NCBI GenBank assembly: GCA_009773375.1
Contig: WRPH01000006.1
Coordinates: forward strand, 140,973 to 204,972
Length of the DNA stretch: 64,000 nucleotides
Direction of reading: 5' to 3'
From: Paracoccaceae bacterium
GTDB lineage: Bacteria; Pseudomonadota; Alphaproteobacteria; Rhodobacterales; Rhodobacteraceae
A program made the position numbers and the translations under genes. Positions within the stretch are counted from its first letter, which is position 1. Every line of letters starts with the position of its first letter. The notes beneath the pieces were generated by a model. That model saw nothing but the letters and a program-made list of their open reading frames with translations. It did not search any database and had not been told where the DNA came from. Positions 63,902-64,000 of this stretch are shown here, in pieces.

Positions 63902-64000
63902 GTAACCGTCCGGCCTGACCGCTATCGGTTCCATCGCCAGGGCAGCAGTTCATCGACCTTAGTGATCTTGTAGTCCGGGATGCGGGCGAGGGTGTCGGCG
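63902..64000 (-). mobile_element. terminus of an IS66-family element
   Basis: The transposase tail starts near here and the sequence GTAACCGTCCGG (63902-63913) resembles the GTAAGCG-type inverted repeat of IS66 elements. The element continues beyond the window, so its other end is unseen. The 8 bp outside the end are GAAATGGC. Confidence 0.55.
63922..64000 (-). CDS. IS66-family transposase, C-terminal fragment (TnpC)
   Basis: Minus-strand frame entering from the window edge and ending at a TAG (63922-63924). Visible residues ADTLARIPDYKITKVDELLP then WRWNR match the conserved C-terminal tail of IS66 transposases, which ends in a DELLPW motif. Only the last 25 residues are in the window. Confidence 0.8.
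   Translation of the reverse strand, partial: ADTLARIPDYKITKVDELLPWRWNR

Overview
This 64 kb window is GC-rich and gene-dense. It most likely comes from an alphaproteobacterium of the Rhodobacteraceae type. Supporting features are the overall gene set, ABC-transporter-rich catabolic operons joined by ATGA overlaps, and two GC-rich palindromic spacers of a kind I associate with that family (about 36411-36470 and 39848-39911). No rRNA or tRNA gene was seen. The family placement is inference; the catabolic content is read directly from the proteins.

Layout: (1) 1-8750, + strand: a sugar ABC transporter followed by an acid-sugar or deoxysugar pathway (enolase-superfamily dehydratase, rhamnose-mutarotase-like protein, RraA-like aldolase, split UxaA-type dehydratase, lactonase-like amidohydrolase). 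(2) 8751-14599: a minus-strand operon of DUF1185 protein, alpha/beta hydrolase, flavin reductase, luciferase-like monooxygenase and aldehyde dehydrogenase, facing a GntR regulator and a DUF1330 protein. (3) 14609-18867: RND pump and adaptor. (4) 19090-21460: PxpABC 5-oxoprolinase. (5) 21444-27275: homoprotocatechuate meta-cleavage genes hpaR and hpaFEDGHI. (6) 27262-33625: amino-sugar operon (two SIS proteins, ROK kinase, KbaZ/GatZ, NagA/AgaA) facing a GntR/UTRA regulator. (7) 33629-40252: TetR, an FMN/FAD demethylase-type oxidoreductase, class I amidotransferase, P450, glutamine-synthetase-like ligase and 2Fe-2S ferredoxin. (8) 40621-50080: GalU, a 56-residue protein and a giant cyclic beta-1,2-glucan synthase. 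(9) 50607-60438: HyuA/HyuB, an N-carbamoylsarcosine-amidase-like enzyme, LysR and a polyamine-type ABC transporter. (10) 60439-64000: a gene-poor stretch with ORF remnants, a pentapeptide-repeat protein, isopentenyl-diphosphate isomerase, a ParB-like protein and the end of an IS66-family element.

The theme is scavenging of small organic compounds, each by a self-contained module of regulator, transporter and enzymes. GalU probably supplies UDP-glucose to the glucan synthase. HyuAB and the carbamoylsarcosine amidase fit an N-methylhydantoin to sarcosine route. The module that looks least described is region 7, where a glutamine-synthetase-like ligase and a glutaminase-like hydrolase flank oxidative enzymes; this suggests an amine is carried as its gamma-glutamyl derivative. 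Region 2, a two-component flavin monooxygenase operon of unknown substrate, is the second candidate.
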